From: Actinomycetospora cinnamomea
GTDB taxonomy: Bacteria > Actinomycetota > Actinomycetes > Mycobacteriales > Pseudonocardiaceae
DNA length: 64,000 bases
Assembly (NCBI RefSeq): GCF_003096675.1
Contig: NZ_QEKW01000017.1
Location: 33,202-97,201, forward strand
Reading direction: 5' to 3'
Position 1 is the first letter of the stretch. Each line of letters starts with the position of its first letter. The notes beneath the pieces are model-generated. The model saw only the letters and a list, made by a program, of their open reading frames with translations. It was not told the origin of the DNA and did not search any database. This document shows, piece after piece, positions 14,305-23,061 of this stretch. The position numbers were made by a program, and so were the translations under genes.

Positions 14305-17300
14305 CCGGTATCGCGACACCGACGCCGGCTACACCGGCCGAGGAAGGAAGGGCTCGGTCGGCGGTCTGGATGAGCCGCCTACGCGCCCACCTGGCCGACC
14401 CCTACTCGCGCAACTCCTACCCGCTCGTGGTCAACGCCGCGATGACCGGCGTCCTCGGGCTCGTGTTCTGGTTCCTCGCCGCCCGGTTCTACGCCCCGGC
14501 CGATCTCGGGAGGGGTTCGGCCCTGGTCTCGGCGATGACTCTGTTGTCGACGGTGATCGGCATCAACATCATCGGCACCCTCAGCCGATACCTACCGACG
14601 AGCGGCCGGGGCACCGCCCGACTTGTGCTGGTCAGCTACGGGCTCAGCTCGCTCGCGGTCGGCGTGCTCGCCATCGGCTTCGTCGTGACCGTCGGTTGGT
14701 GGGGGCCCTCGTTCGACCTCCTCCGGGATCCACTCGCCGCCGTGTTCTTCGTGGTTGTGGCAGTCGCGGCCAACATCTTCACCGTCCAGGACGGGATGCT
14801 CGTCGGGCTTCGTTCCGCCGGGTGGGTCGCCGTCGAGAACACCGTGTTCGGACTGGTCAAGGCCGTGCTGCTCGTCGTGTTCGCCGCGTCGCTCCCCGCC
14901 GCCGGGGTCTACCTGTCCTGGGTGATCCCGATGGTGCTGCTCTGCGTCCCGGTGAACGCGCTCCTGTTCGGGCGCTGCATCCCGCGTCACGCTCGGGAAT
15001 CGCCCGGGGGGACGACGTTGCCGAGCGCGGTCGAGGTCCGCCGCTTCTTCGCCGGTGACTTCGTCGGCGCCCTGTTCGGGTTCGGGGCGATCTACCTCGT
15101 CCCGGTCGTGGTCGCGACAGCCTTGGAACCGGCGACCTTCGCGGTGTTCTACGTCGCCTGGATGATCGCCGTCGTCCTCAACCTGGTGTCGAACAACCTG
15201 GCTCAATCGCTGACGGTGGAGGGCGTCTTCGACCACCAGCGACTACGCGGCTATGCACGTGCGGCCCTGCTCCGCTCGACGGTGATCCTCGGATCCGCCG
15301 CGTTGGTGCTCCTGGTAGCGGCACCGATCGTGACCCGGGTGCTCGGAGAGGACTACGCCTCCGCGGGCCCGCTGCTGCAGATGCTCGCCCTCGCGGCGCT
15401 GGCCCGCGCTGTCGTCGAGGTCTGGCTCGGCGTCCTGCGGGCCCTTGGCCGTGCCCGGTCGATAGCCATGTGGCAGATCGTCTCGGGAAGCACCGTGGTG
15501 GGTGCCGTCGTGGTCGGACTGTGGGCCGGTGGCGGCACACTCGGCCTCGGACTCGACCCAGTCACGGGCGTTGGTGTCCTGGTGCTCGTCAGTCAGAGCG
15601 CTGTTGCGCTCGCGGTCCTGCCCCGCCTCCTGCGCTTCCTCGCCCACCCCTCGCGTTCTGAACGGCGTCGGGATCGGCCGGCCCTGGTCGGACTGCAGGT
15701 CCGGCAACACGCGACCCTCGTGGACCTGGAGGTCCGCGAGCGGCCGGTGACGTCGCCGCCTGCCGGGAGCCGTCGCGCAGCGAAGTCGTCCCACGAAGGT
15801 GGACCGTGGTGGCGGGAGCATCCCGTCGCGCTGGTGACCACGGCGAGCGTGCTCGCCTTCGCGGCCTTCGTCGTACCGTTGTTCCGCGTCGACCTCGACG
15901 CCATGAACGGTTACGGCCTGATCTCGGTGCTTCCGGTCGTCTCGTCGATCGGTCTCGGCGCGCTCGTACTCTCCTTCGTCGCCGGTCTTGCTCTGGCTCG
16001 CCCGCCGCGCCTGATGCTCGCGGCGCAGCTCGTCGCCGTGACGTGCTGCCTGCACGGGGTGACGGCTGTACTCGAGCCGGTGCCGAGGTTCCCGACGGCC
16101 TACGTGCACCTCGGGTTCGTGGACCACATCTCGGCATTCGGGCTCGCCGCCCCCGGCACCGACGCCCGATTCAGCTGGCCGGGCTTCTTCGGGCTCGTCT
16201 CCTTCGTCTCTGGCGGGAGCGGTTGGCAGGCCCTCCTGCCGTTCGTGAGCCTGACGCCGCTGGTGAGTAACCTCCTCTACCTGCTCGTGCTCGGGATGAT
16301 CCTGCAGTCGTTGCGGGCGAGCTGGCGGGCTAAGTGGTTCGCGGCACTGCTGTTCAGCATCCTGCAGTGGGTGGGCCAGGACTACTTCTCCCCACAGGGC
16401 TACACCTACCTGCTCTACCTGATCTTCATCGCGGTGCTCCTGAGATGGTTCCGGTCCAGCGCCGGCGATAGGGCGCTCGCGTCCCCACTGCAGGGCCCCA
16501 GCCACCGGACGCTCCCGCTCCGGGCACGAGCGGCGGACTGGGTGCGTGACCTGATTGGCAGGCCGACGATTGCGGGAGAGCACGCCCGGCGGCCCGCATC
16601 GGTGGCGATGCGCATCACTCTGCTCGCCTTCCTCGTCGCGCTCTTCCTGGCCGCCACCGTGAGCCACCAGCTGACCCCGTTCGTCATGGTCTTCGCCGCT
16701 GCCGCCCTGGTCCTCGCTCGGCGCCTCACGGTGACCAGCCTTCCGGTCCTGCTCGGGGTGCTGCTCCTCGCATGGGTCAGCTACATGGCGGCTCCGTACT
16801 GGGTCGGTCACCTCCACCAGATCGCGGGGGGAGCGGGCGATCTGTCGGGCAACCTCACCTCGAGCGTCGCTGCACGCGTCGGGGGTGCGTTTGAGCACTC
16901 GGTGGTCGTCGCGACTCGCATCGCTCTGACGGCCATCGTTTTCGCTCTGGCCATCGTCGGGCTGTGGCGCCGCCGACGGCGTGGGGTCGACGACCGTGTG
17001 ATGGCGTTGCTCCTCGGCGTGCCGTTCCTCACGGTGCTCGTCCAGAGCTACGGCGGGGAGATCGGATTGCGCGTCTACCTGTTCGCGCTGGCCCCCGCCT
17101 GCATCCTGACCGCTTTCGTGCTCTTCCCCGAGACCGGCGACGGCGCCCGTGTCGACGTCGGAGCGAAGCCCGCCGCCGGGGGGGTCGTGTCCGGGTACGT
17201 CCGGACGCCCGTAGTGCGTTACCTGGCCGCCGCGCTGGCCGTCCTCGTACTGGTTCCTGCGTTCCTCCTCGCGCGCTACGGCAACGAGGCTTTCGAGCGC

Positions 17301-17933
17301 ATCCGTCCGGGCGAGATTGCCGCGGCGCAGTTTGTTTACGACCGCCCTGGAGACGCGCAGATCCTCTACGCGATCGACAGCCTGACCCATGCCACGCCGG
17401 TGATGCCCGTCGGCTACACCGAACCGGTCGGGGTGCAGTACGCGGCGTTGGTCGCATCCGAGGACCCTCGTGATGTCACCGCCGTCGTGGCCGGGCTGCG
17501 GGAGTACGGCCGCGGCACGTACTTCATGACGACCCGGGGCGAGGAGCAGTACCTCGAGATCAACGCCGGATTCACTCCGGGCTGGGGACAGCGATTCCGG
17601 GAGGCACTGGCGACGGACCCGAACCTGGTGAAGGTGGCTGACACCGGCGACGCGCAGGTCTATGTCCTGCGGTCGGCGGATGCTCTACAGCCGATGGAAC
17701 GTGAGCCCGAGGTGCTGGGAACGAGGATCTTCGCGACGCCATGGACGCCGATCGGAGCCTTCTTCCTGGTCGTGCTCGTCGTGGTGCTGGGTGCTCGTGA
17801 GGTGTGGACGTTGCGGCGCCCGAGCCAGGCACACCTGCGGTGGCCGTTGGCGCTGCTATGGGTGCCGTTGTCGGTGGCGGTGGGCGTGGTGGCGATCGAG
17901 CGCGTGCTCGTTCTCGTCTGGAGCACGGGTTGA
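14301..17933 (+). CDS. Flippase fused to a second polytopic membrane module
   Basis: This 1210-residue protein joins two membrane modules. Residues about 38-450 look like a Wzx/MATE-type oligosaccharide flippase (about 12 helices; it begins NAAMTGVLGLVFWFLAARFY and includes NIIGTLSRYLP). A hydrophilic, arginine-rich linker follows at about 450-505. Residues about 508-1210 form a second polytopic module containing WVGQDYFSPQGYTYLLYL, a soluble domain at about 994-1126 and two final helices. That half resembles large actinobacterial membrane proteins suspected of being polymerases or GT-C-type transferases; I do not recognise it precisely. There is no stop or frame change at the junction. The gene overlaps the deacetylase by GTGA. 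Flipping a lipid-linked unit and extending it by one polypeptide is an attractive inference. Confidence 0.9.
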   Translation: MTGIATPTPATPAEEGRARSAVWMSRLRAHLADPYSRNSYPLVVNAAMTGVLGLVFWFLAARFYAPADLGRGSALVSAMTLLSTVIGINIIGTLSRYLPTSGRGTARLVLVSYGLSSLAVGVLAIGFVVTVGWWGPSFDLLRDPLAAVFFVVVAVAANIFTVQDGMLVGLRSAGWVAVENTVFGLVKAVLLVVFAASLPAAGVYLSWVIPMVLLCVPVNALLFGRCIPRHARESPGGTTLPSAVEVRRFFAGDFVGALFGFGAIYLVPVVVATALEPATFAVFYVAWMIAVVLNLVSNNLAQSLTVEGVFDHQRLRGYARAALLRSTVILGSAALVLLVAAPIVTRVLGEDYASAGPLLQMLALAALARAVVEVWLGVLRALGRARSIAMWQIVSGSTVVGAVVVGLWAGGGTLGLGLDPVTGVGVLVLVSQSAVALAVLPRLLRFLAHPSRSERRRDRPALVGLQVRQHATLVDLEVRERPVTSPPAGSRRAAKSSHEGGPWWREHPVALVTTASVLAFAAFVVPLFRVDLDAMNGYGLISVLPVVSSIGLGALVLSFVAGLALARPPRLMLAAQLVAVTCCLHGVTAVLEPVPRFPTAYVHLGFVDHISAFGLAAPGTDARFSWPGFFGLVSFVSGGSGWQALLPFVSLTPLVSNLLYLLVLGMILQSLRASWRAKWFAALLFSILQWVGQDYFSPQGYTYLLYLIFIAVLLRWFRSSAGDRALASPLQGPSHRTLPLRARAADWVRDLIGRPTIAGEHARRPASVAMRITLLAFLVALFLAATVSHQLTPFVMVFAAAALVLARRLTVTSLPVLLGVLLLAWVSYMAAPYWVGHLHQIAGGAGDLSGNLTSSVAARVGGAFEHSVVVATRIALTAIVFALAIVGLWRRRRRGVDDRVMALLLGVPFLTVLVQSYGGEIGLRVYLFALAPACILTAFVLFPETGDGARVDVGAKPAAGGVVSGYVRTPVVRYLAAALAVLVLVPAFLLARYGNEAFERIRPGEIAAAQFVYDRPGDAQILYAIDSLTHATPVMPVGYTEPVGVQYAALVASEDPRDVTAVVAGLREYGRGTYFMTTRGEEQYLEINAGFTPGWGQRFREALATDPNLVKVADTGDAQVYVLRSADALQPMEREPEVLGTRIFATPWTPIGAFFLVVLVVVLGAREVWTLRRPSQAHLRWPLALLWVPLSVAVGVVAIERVLVLVWSTG

Positions 17934-17967
17934 GAAGCAGGCTTGACTTCCTAGGGAGCGAGAAGCG

Positions 17968-19092
17968 ATGACGATGTCCGCAGGTGCGCGCCGGAATGCG
18001 CAACGCCGCCGAGAGCACGCGGAGGCTGTCCCGGACCACGATCCGGACGCTGTCCATCGCTTCAGGAGCCCCGACCAACCTCAACCCGGCCTTGGGAGAG
18101 CTGTGCGCACCACTACCCTTCCCGGCACCGACGTGCCCACGAGCGCACTCGGGCTCGGTACGGCGGAGCTGTTCCGGATGCCGTCCGCCACCGATCGTCT
18201 CAGAATGCTTTTCGAGGCCCACAACGTCGGCGTCCGCCACTTCGACACGGCACCCATGTACGGGCTCGGGCTCGCCGAGAGCGAGCTCGGGCGCTTCGCT
18301 CGTGGGCGCCGTGACCAGCTCACCATCGCCACCAAGTTCGGTATCGCTCCGACCCGTACGGGCCGTGCGCTCGGCCGGGTCCAGGGTCCGATCCGCCGGC
18401 TCCTGGCCGCGGCCCCCGCCCTACGGGAGCGCGCGCGCAGCAGTGCCACCGGTCCGGGGGTCGGCCCGGCCGGCTCATTGCTCTACGAGCGCTCCGGCTA
18501 CGACGCGGCCGCTGCCCGGCGCAGCCTGGAGGCGAGTCTCCGTGCTCTCGCGACCGACTGTGTCGACCTGTACTTGCTGCACGAGCCGAGCGGCGACGAC
18601 ATGCGGTCGGCCGACGTGCGAGCGTGGCTGGAACACGCCCGCGACGCCGGCATGATCCGGGCTTGGGGTGTCGCGGGCGAACCCGACCTGGTCGGGCACG
18701 TCGTCGACGTCCTCGGGCCCGGCACGGTACGTCAGGTCCGGGAAGACCCGTTCCTGCGAGCGGGTGCGGTGCTCGACCCCACTCCGCGGGTGACCTTCGG
18801 CGCCCTCAGCCGCGCCATGCCCCGGCTGGTGAGCCTTCTCGGCGGCGGCTTGTGGCCGGACCTCCGTTGGGCCGACCTCGACCTCGACCCCGGCGACCGC
18901 GCCGGACTCGCACGGCTCCTTCTGCGCGACGCCCTGCGCGGCAACCCGGACGGCGTGCTGCTGCTCGGAACCACCGACCCCGGCCACCTCCGGGTCGCCG
19001 CGGAGGTCGCATCCATGAACCCGCGCAACTCGGCGCCGGACCTCGATGTCCTGGCCACCGCCCTGCGCACCCCAGCCCGCCGGAGGACGTGA
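17968..19092 (+). CDS. Aldo/keto reductase
   Basis: A 374-residue member of the aldo/keto reductase superfamily, an NAD(P)H-dependent TIM barrel. The catalytic tetrad is visible: Asp in HFDTAPMYG, the Tyr of the same loop, Lys in TIATKFG and His in LYLLHEPSG. The ATG at 17968 has a GGGAG ribosome site, but the first 45 residues are polar and not part of the barrel; a GTG at 18103 (RTTTLPGTDVPTSALGLG) would give the usual start. It follows the flippase-fusion gene by 34 nt and is 1 nt from the GMC oxidoreductase. The pair may modify a sugar or aglycone carbonyl/alcohol in the polysaccharide pathway (inference). Confidence 0.88.
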   Translation: MTMSAGARRNAQRRREHAEAVPDHDPDAVHRFRSPDQPQPGLGRAVRTTTLPGTDVPTSALGLGTAELFRMPSATDRLRMLFEAHNVGVRHFDTAPMYGLGLAESELGRFARGRRDQLTIATKFGIAPTRTGRALGRVQGPIRRLLAAAPALRERARSSATGPGVGPAGSLLYERSGYDAAAARRSLEASLRALATDCVDLYLLHEPSGDDMRSADVRAWLEHARDAGMIRAWGVAGEPDLVGHVVDVLGPGTVRQVREDPFLRAGAVLDPTPRVTFGALSRAMPRLVSLLGGGLWPDLRWADLDLDPGDRAGLARLLLRDALRGNPDGVLLLGTTDPGHLRVAAEVASMNPRNSAPDLDVLATALRTPARRRT

Positions 19093-19093
19093 C

Positions 19094-20893
19094 ATGTTGC
19101 TCGATGTCCCCGCGCTGCCGCACGGCAGCACCCTGTCCGCAGACGTCGCCATCGTCGGCGCCGGACCGGCCGGCATCGTCACAGCGCTTGAGCTCGGCGC
19201 CGCTGGCGTGGACGTGCTCCTCGTGGAGAGCGGCGCCACCACCTTCGACGCCGCCGCGCAACGTCTCGGCGACGCGGCGACGTACGACCCGGAGCGGCAT
19301 GCCCCGCTGGCGCTCGCCACCCGCCGGCAGGTCGGGGGGACGTCGACGATCTGGGGCGGGCGGTGCGTGCCCTACGACCCTGTGGACTTCGACGATCGCG
19401 CGGTCACCGGCCTGGACGCCGCCGCCGGCTGGCCCCTGGACCACTCCGACATCGAGCCCTACTACGGCCGGGCGTGCGCCTGGCTGCGCTGTGGCCGACC
19501 GGTGTTCGACGTCGGCGCGGTACCCGGCGCCCCTGCGCAGCTCGTGCCCGGCCTCGTCGACGGGGACATCTGCTCCACCACTCTCGAACGCTGGTCGCTG
19601 CCATTGGACCTGGGGCTCGCCTATCGCGATGAGCTGCGCCGCTCTCGGACCGTGCGGCTCGCGCCCGGCCTGACCTGCACCCGGATCGTCTGCTTCCCCG
19701 GCTCCGGGCGTGCCGACCACCTGGAGTGCGCCAACCCCGGCGGGCGCCGCATCACCGTGCGGGCACGGAGGTTCGTCGTCGCGGGTGGCGGCCTGGGCGG
19801 AACGCGATTGCTGATGGCCTCCGAATCGCCCTTCGGCGGGAGGCTCGGGGACCACTCGGGCCACCTCGGTCGCTGGTACATGGCCCACATCGAAGGCATC
19901 GTCGCCGAGGCAGTCTTCACCACCCCCGCGTCCGCGACCGTCCAGGGGTTCGAGACCGACGTGGACGGTTCGTTCGTCCGGCGCCGAATCTCGTTCACCC
20001 GGGAGTTCCAGCACGCCCAAGGGCTGCCCAACATCGTCGCGTGGCTGGCCAACCCCGAACTGCCCGATCCGAGCCACCGCAGCGGTCCGCTGTCCGCGGT
20101 GTACCTCGCGCTGCGCTCGCCTCTGGGCCGGCTGCTGGCTCCCGACGCTCAGCGGCTGTGCCTGACGGGTGTCGACCTGCCCGGCACGCCCTACCGCGGA
20201 GCCCCACCCGGCCCGATCGGTCGCCACCTCGCCAACATCGTCCGCGAGCCACGGGCCACGGCCGAGCTCGTCGGCGACCTCGGGGTGCGTCGACTGTTGC
20301 GGCGTCCGGGCGGACCCCCCGGATTTTTTCCGCGGCGTCCGGACAACCGTTACCCCCTCCAGTATCACGGCGAGCACCTACCGCAGCGCGAGAGCCTCGT
20401 CGACCTGTCTCGCGAGCGCGACCCGTTGGGAATGCCGCGGTTGGACATCGACGTCCGCTTCTCCGACGCCGACGTCGAGGGCGTCGTGCGCGCCCACCGC
20501 TTCTGGGACGACCACCTGCGTGGCGCCGGCGTCGGCTACCTGAACTACCTCGACGAAGACGTGGCCGCCGGTGTGCGCCGCCAGCTCGGTGCTGGATTCC
20601 ACCAATGCGGTACGACGCGGATGTCGGCGCGTCCGGAGGACGGCGTGGTCGACGCCGACCTCGCCGTGCACGGCGTGCCCAACGTCTTCGTCGCCAGCAG
20701 CTCGGCGTTCCCCACGTCGAGTCAGGCCAACAGCACATTCCTGATCGTGGCGATGGCCGTGCGGCTCGCTGCCCACTTGCGTCGACTTGGTGAAGCCACC
20801 GGCGGGCTCGAGGTCGACGCGGGCGCTCCGTCCGGGCAGGGAGCGGAACGGAGGCCCTGCCCGCAAGCTGCCGTACCTCGCGGCAACCGATGA
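19094..20893 (+). CDS. GMC-family FAD-dependent oxidoreductase
   Basis: This flavoprotein of about 599 residues belongs to the glucose-methanol-choline oxidoreductase family. The N-terminal FAD-binding signature is VAIVGAGPAGIVTALELGAAG, followed by LLVESG. RQVGGTSTIWGGR is the second GMC nucleotide-loop region. The C-terminal catalytic block begins FHQCGTTRMS, containing the His expected at the active site, and ends VFVASSSAFPTSSQANSTFLIVAMAVRLAAHL. The ATG at 19094 has GGAGG eight bases upstream. It most likely oxidises an alcohol group on a sugar or polyol. It is the last gene of the exopolysaccharide operon, and a palindrome follows its stop. Confidence 0.93.
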   Translation: MLLDVPALPHGSTLSADVAIVGAGPAGIVTALELGAAGVDVLLVESGATTFDAAAQRLGDAATYDPERHAPLALATRRQVGGTSTIWGGRCVPYDPVDFDDRAVTGLDAAAGWPLDHSDIEPYYGRACAWLRCGRPVFDVGAVPGAPAQLVPGLVDGDICSTTLERWSLPLDLGLAYRDELRRSRTVRLAPGLTCTRIVCFPGSGRADHLECANPGGRRITVRARRFVVAGGGLGGTRLLMASESPFGGRLGDHSGHLGRWYMAHIEGIVAEAVFTTPASATVQGFETDVDGSFVRRRISFTREFQHAQGLPNIVAWLANPELPDPSHRSGPLSAVYLALRSPLGRLLAPDAQRLCLTGVDLPGTPYRGAPPGPIGRHLANIVREPRATAELVGDLGVRRLLRRPGGPPGFFPRRPDNRYPLQYHGEHLPQRESLVDLSRERDPLGMPRLDIDVRFSDADVEGVVRAHRFWDDHLRGAGVGYLNYLDEDVAAGVRRQLGAGFHQCGTTRMSARPEDGVVDADLAVHGVPNVFVASSSAFPTSSQANSTFLIVAMAVRLAAHLRRLGEATGGLEVDAGAPSGQGAERRPCPQAAVPRGNR

Positions 20894-20894
20894 C

Positions 20895-20906
20895 GTGGGC
20901 GCCCAC
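20895..20906. terminator. Possible terminator palindrome between convergent genes
   Basis: The perfect 12-bp palindrome GTGGGCGCCCAC starts two bases after the GMC stop, and GCCGATCGGC lies about 18 nt further on. Both fall in the 59-nt gap before the convergent GH39-like gene. A short hairpin is possible on either transcript, but there is no T-run. Confidence 0.35.
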
Positions 20907-20952
20907 CGCTACGCCCCACCGCCTGCCGATCGGCCTCCGCCACCATCCGAAG

Positions 20953-22203
20953 TCACGATGTGTCGCGCGCCACCCAGCGCACCTCGTCTGGAGCGAGCGT
21001 GACGGTAGTGCCATCCACCGTTGCGGTCGCGGACTGATCTCCGACGTTCACCAGCACCACCATCCGGGGTGACGCGAGTGTGAACAGCGGGGGCGCGGTA
21101 CCGAGTTCCTGGAGCGGCGTACCGGGCGGGAACCACTCGTTGAAGCTCTGGAGGACCGCGAGGAACGGCAGCGGTTGTCCGTCTGCTGTCCAGAGATCGG
21201 TGGGAGACGAGGCAGACGGGGCGGAGTTCCAGAACAACGCGGTGGCGACGTCACTCCGGACGAACTGCACTAGCGCGGCGGTGTTCATCGCGGTGCGCGT
21301 CGCAGGGGACCAGCCCGCTCCTCGTGGCTCGACGTACCATTCGGCCCACCAGAGCGGGAGGTCGACCCGCTGCCGAACCCATTCGCTCACCGCGGAGAGC
21401 TTGGCCAGCGCGGTGACCCGGTCGGGCGCGCCCTCCTCCACGGTCGCGATCCCGTCCACGACGACGAAGTCTGCTCCTCGCTTCTCCCGCGCCCAGGTGT
21501 CGAAGGCGTTGAGCGTGCGGGGATCGACCTGGCCCCAGGATCCCGCCAGCGAGGAGGGGCTGAGTGAGAGCCCCGGCGGCGGAGCGGCCATATCGAGATA
21601 CGGCCCACCGATCTGGTTTGCCGGGTTGACCTGCTTCACCGCGTCGTAAACCGCGTTGTAGAGTTCGGTGTACGCCTCGCCGTCCCAGGTGTTGGTGCTC
21701 TCGTTGAAGAATCCCTTGAACTCGTTCCACACCATAAAGTGGCGGACATCCGGATATCGGCGGGCCACCTCGGCCGCCAGGTCGGCGAAGTCCTGATAAT
21801 GTTCAGGGCTGGGCGCGACCTCCAGTCGGCTCCAGTCGGTCTCGCCCTCCTCGCCACCCTTCATCCAGTCCGGCGCGCAACACAGCGTGATGACCGGAAT
21901 GCCGCCGCTGCGGCGGATGAAGCTCATCCTCCCGTCGAGGCTGGCGAAGTCGAACTCGCCGGGGGCGGGCTCGGGATTCCCGACCCCCCATCCCATGATG
22001 CTCTGGGCCTGGACCATCGGCCGGGCGGTGAGTTGCGCCGTCATCGACGCGATCGCCTCGGGCGTGCGCTGGTCGATACCCCATTGGGTGTGCGTCATCC
22101 CCCAGCCGAGTTCGTTTTGCTCGTCAGATCCGGCCGCGCTGGCACAGCCGACGAGGACGAGGACGAGGACGAGGAGCAGGGGCGTCGTGCTGGACGTTTT
22201 CAT
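20953..22203 (-). CDS. Clan GH-A (GH39-like) glycoside hydrolase lipoprotein
   Basis: This exported protein of 416 residues has a hydrophobic signal (PLLLVLVLVLVGC) with the lipobox Cys at 20, so it should be a surface lipoprotein. The TIM barrel carries VWNEFKGFF with Glu161 as the probable acid/base and WWAEWYV with Glu288 as the probable nucleophile, the clan GH-A layout. Strand order and spacing suggest GH39 or a neighbour. A small beta domain with VNVGDQSATATVDGTTVTLAP closes the protein. Lying convergent to the exopolysaccharide operon, it may cut or remodel that polymer (inference). The ATG at 22203 is chosen because it begins the signal peptide directly. Confidence 0.83.
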   Translation of the reverse strand: MKTSSTTPLLLVLVLVLVGCASAAGSDEQNELGWGMTHTQWGIDQRTPEAIASMTAQLTARPMVQAQSIMGWGVGNPEPAPGEFDFASLDGRMSFIRRSGGIPVITLCCAPDWMKGGEEGETDWSRLEVAPSPEHYQDFADLAAEVARRYPDVRHFMVWNEFKGFFNESTNTWDGEAYTELYNAVYDAVKQVNPANQIGGPYLDMAAPPPGLSLSPSSLAGSWGQVDPRTLNAFDTWAREKRGADFVVVDGIATVEEGAPDRVTALAKLSAVSEWVRQRVDLPLWWAEWYVEPRGAGWSPATRTAMNTAALVQFVRSDVATALFWNSAPSASSPTDLWTADGQPLPFLAVLQSFNEWFPPGTPLQELGTAPPLFTLASPRMVVLVNVGDQSATATVDGTTVTLAPDEVRWVARDTS

Positions 22204-22274
22204 AGCGACAACGCCTCGTTGACACCGCTTCTGCCAATAACCCCGCCGCGGGCGGCGCATCTCCATCCAGGCCA

Positions 22275-22294
22275 CCCCCGCCCAGGTGCGGGGG
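22275..22294 (-). terminator. Hairpin terminator downstream of the response regulator
   Basis: CCCCCGC (22275-22281) and GCGGGGG (22288-22294) form a 7-bp GC stem with a 6-nt loop, 44 nt downstream of the response-regulator stop and upstream of the GH39-like start. Confidence 0.45.
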
Positions 22295-22338
22295 CACCTC
22301 CCCCGTCGCTCTTGAGATCGTAGTGGGACCGCCGGGTG

Positions 22339-23061
22339 CTACCTAGGAGCCTCGTCCTGAGTGCTGGTCCGGGTCGGGGCCTGCCGCAGCAGGGCCACCG
22401 CCTCCAGCTGCGAGCCCACGTCAAGCTTGGCCAACAGGGACCGGATCTGGCTGCGGACCGTCGGCATGCTGACCACGAAGTGCTCGGCGATCGCCGCGGC
22501 CCGCATCCCACCAGCGAGCAGCTCAAGGACCTCCCGTTCTCGGTGGCTGAGGCGGGAAAGTCGGCGGGAGAGCTCGCGCTCCTGCGCCTGGTACTGGAAG
22601 TGCCGCTCCAGCCAGTCCTGGTGCTCGGCTTCCGACATCACCGGGAGCCCACCGGCTGCGATGAGCACGGTACTCAGGAGCACGTCGAACGAGCGGGACT
22701 TCGGTACCGTCCCGATTGCGCCGGCGGCGATGGCCGAGGCCGTCCCGCGCTGGTCCATGCCGCCGCTCACCACCAGGACCTTCCACCCCGCGGCCCTCAA
22801 CCCCTTCACCAGGTCAGCGCCGTGCACGTAGTGCCCGTCGGCGTCCCGGTCGAGGTCGAGATCCAGCACGACGAGCCCGACTCGGTCAGTGAGGGGCTCA
22901 CTCACGAAGTCGTACACGTCGGCGACCGGGAGCTGCCGCGCATCCAGACCCTCGTTGCGCAGCGCCATCGTGAGGGTGGCGCTGAACAGTTCGTGATCAT
23001 CGATGACCCGGACGGGGTATGGCTGGGGTGGCGCGGGTTCTTCCTCGATGACTCGGTGCAT
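22339..23061 (-). CDS. Response regulator, receiver plus LuxR helix-turn-helix
   Basis: A 240-residue NarL/FixJ-type response regulator with an intact receiver: the acidic pair in VRVIDDHELF, the phosphoacceptor Asp in LVVLDLDLD and the switch Lys in GTVPKSRS. An inserted charged loop (DLDRDADGHYVHGAD) is somewhat long. The C-terminal helix-turn-helix is RLSHREREVLELLAGGMRAAAIAEHF...TVRSQIRSLLAKL. Its ATG overlaps the stop of the upstream histidine kinase by ATGA, so the two form one operon and almost certainly a cognate pair. The position at the edge of the exopolysaccharide island makes control of that locus likely but unproven. Confidence 0.93.
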   Translation of the reverse strand: MHRVIEEEPAPPQPYPVRVIDDHELFSATLTMALRNEGLDARQLPVADVYDFVSEPLTDRVGLVVLDLDLDRDADGHYVHGADLVKGLRAAGWKVLVVSGGMDQRGTASAIAAGAIGTVPKSRSFDVLLSTVLIAAGGLPVMSEAEHQDWLERHFQYQAQERELSRRLSRLSHREREVLELLAGGMRAAAIAEHFVVSMPTVRSQIRSLLAKLDVGSQLEAVALLRQAPTRTSTQDEAPR

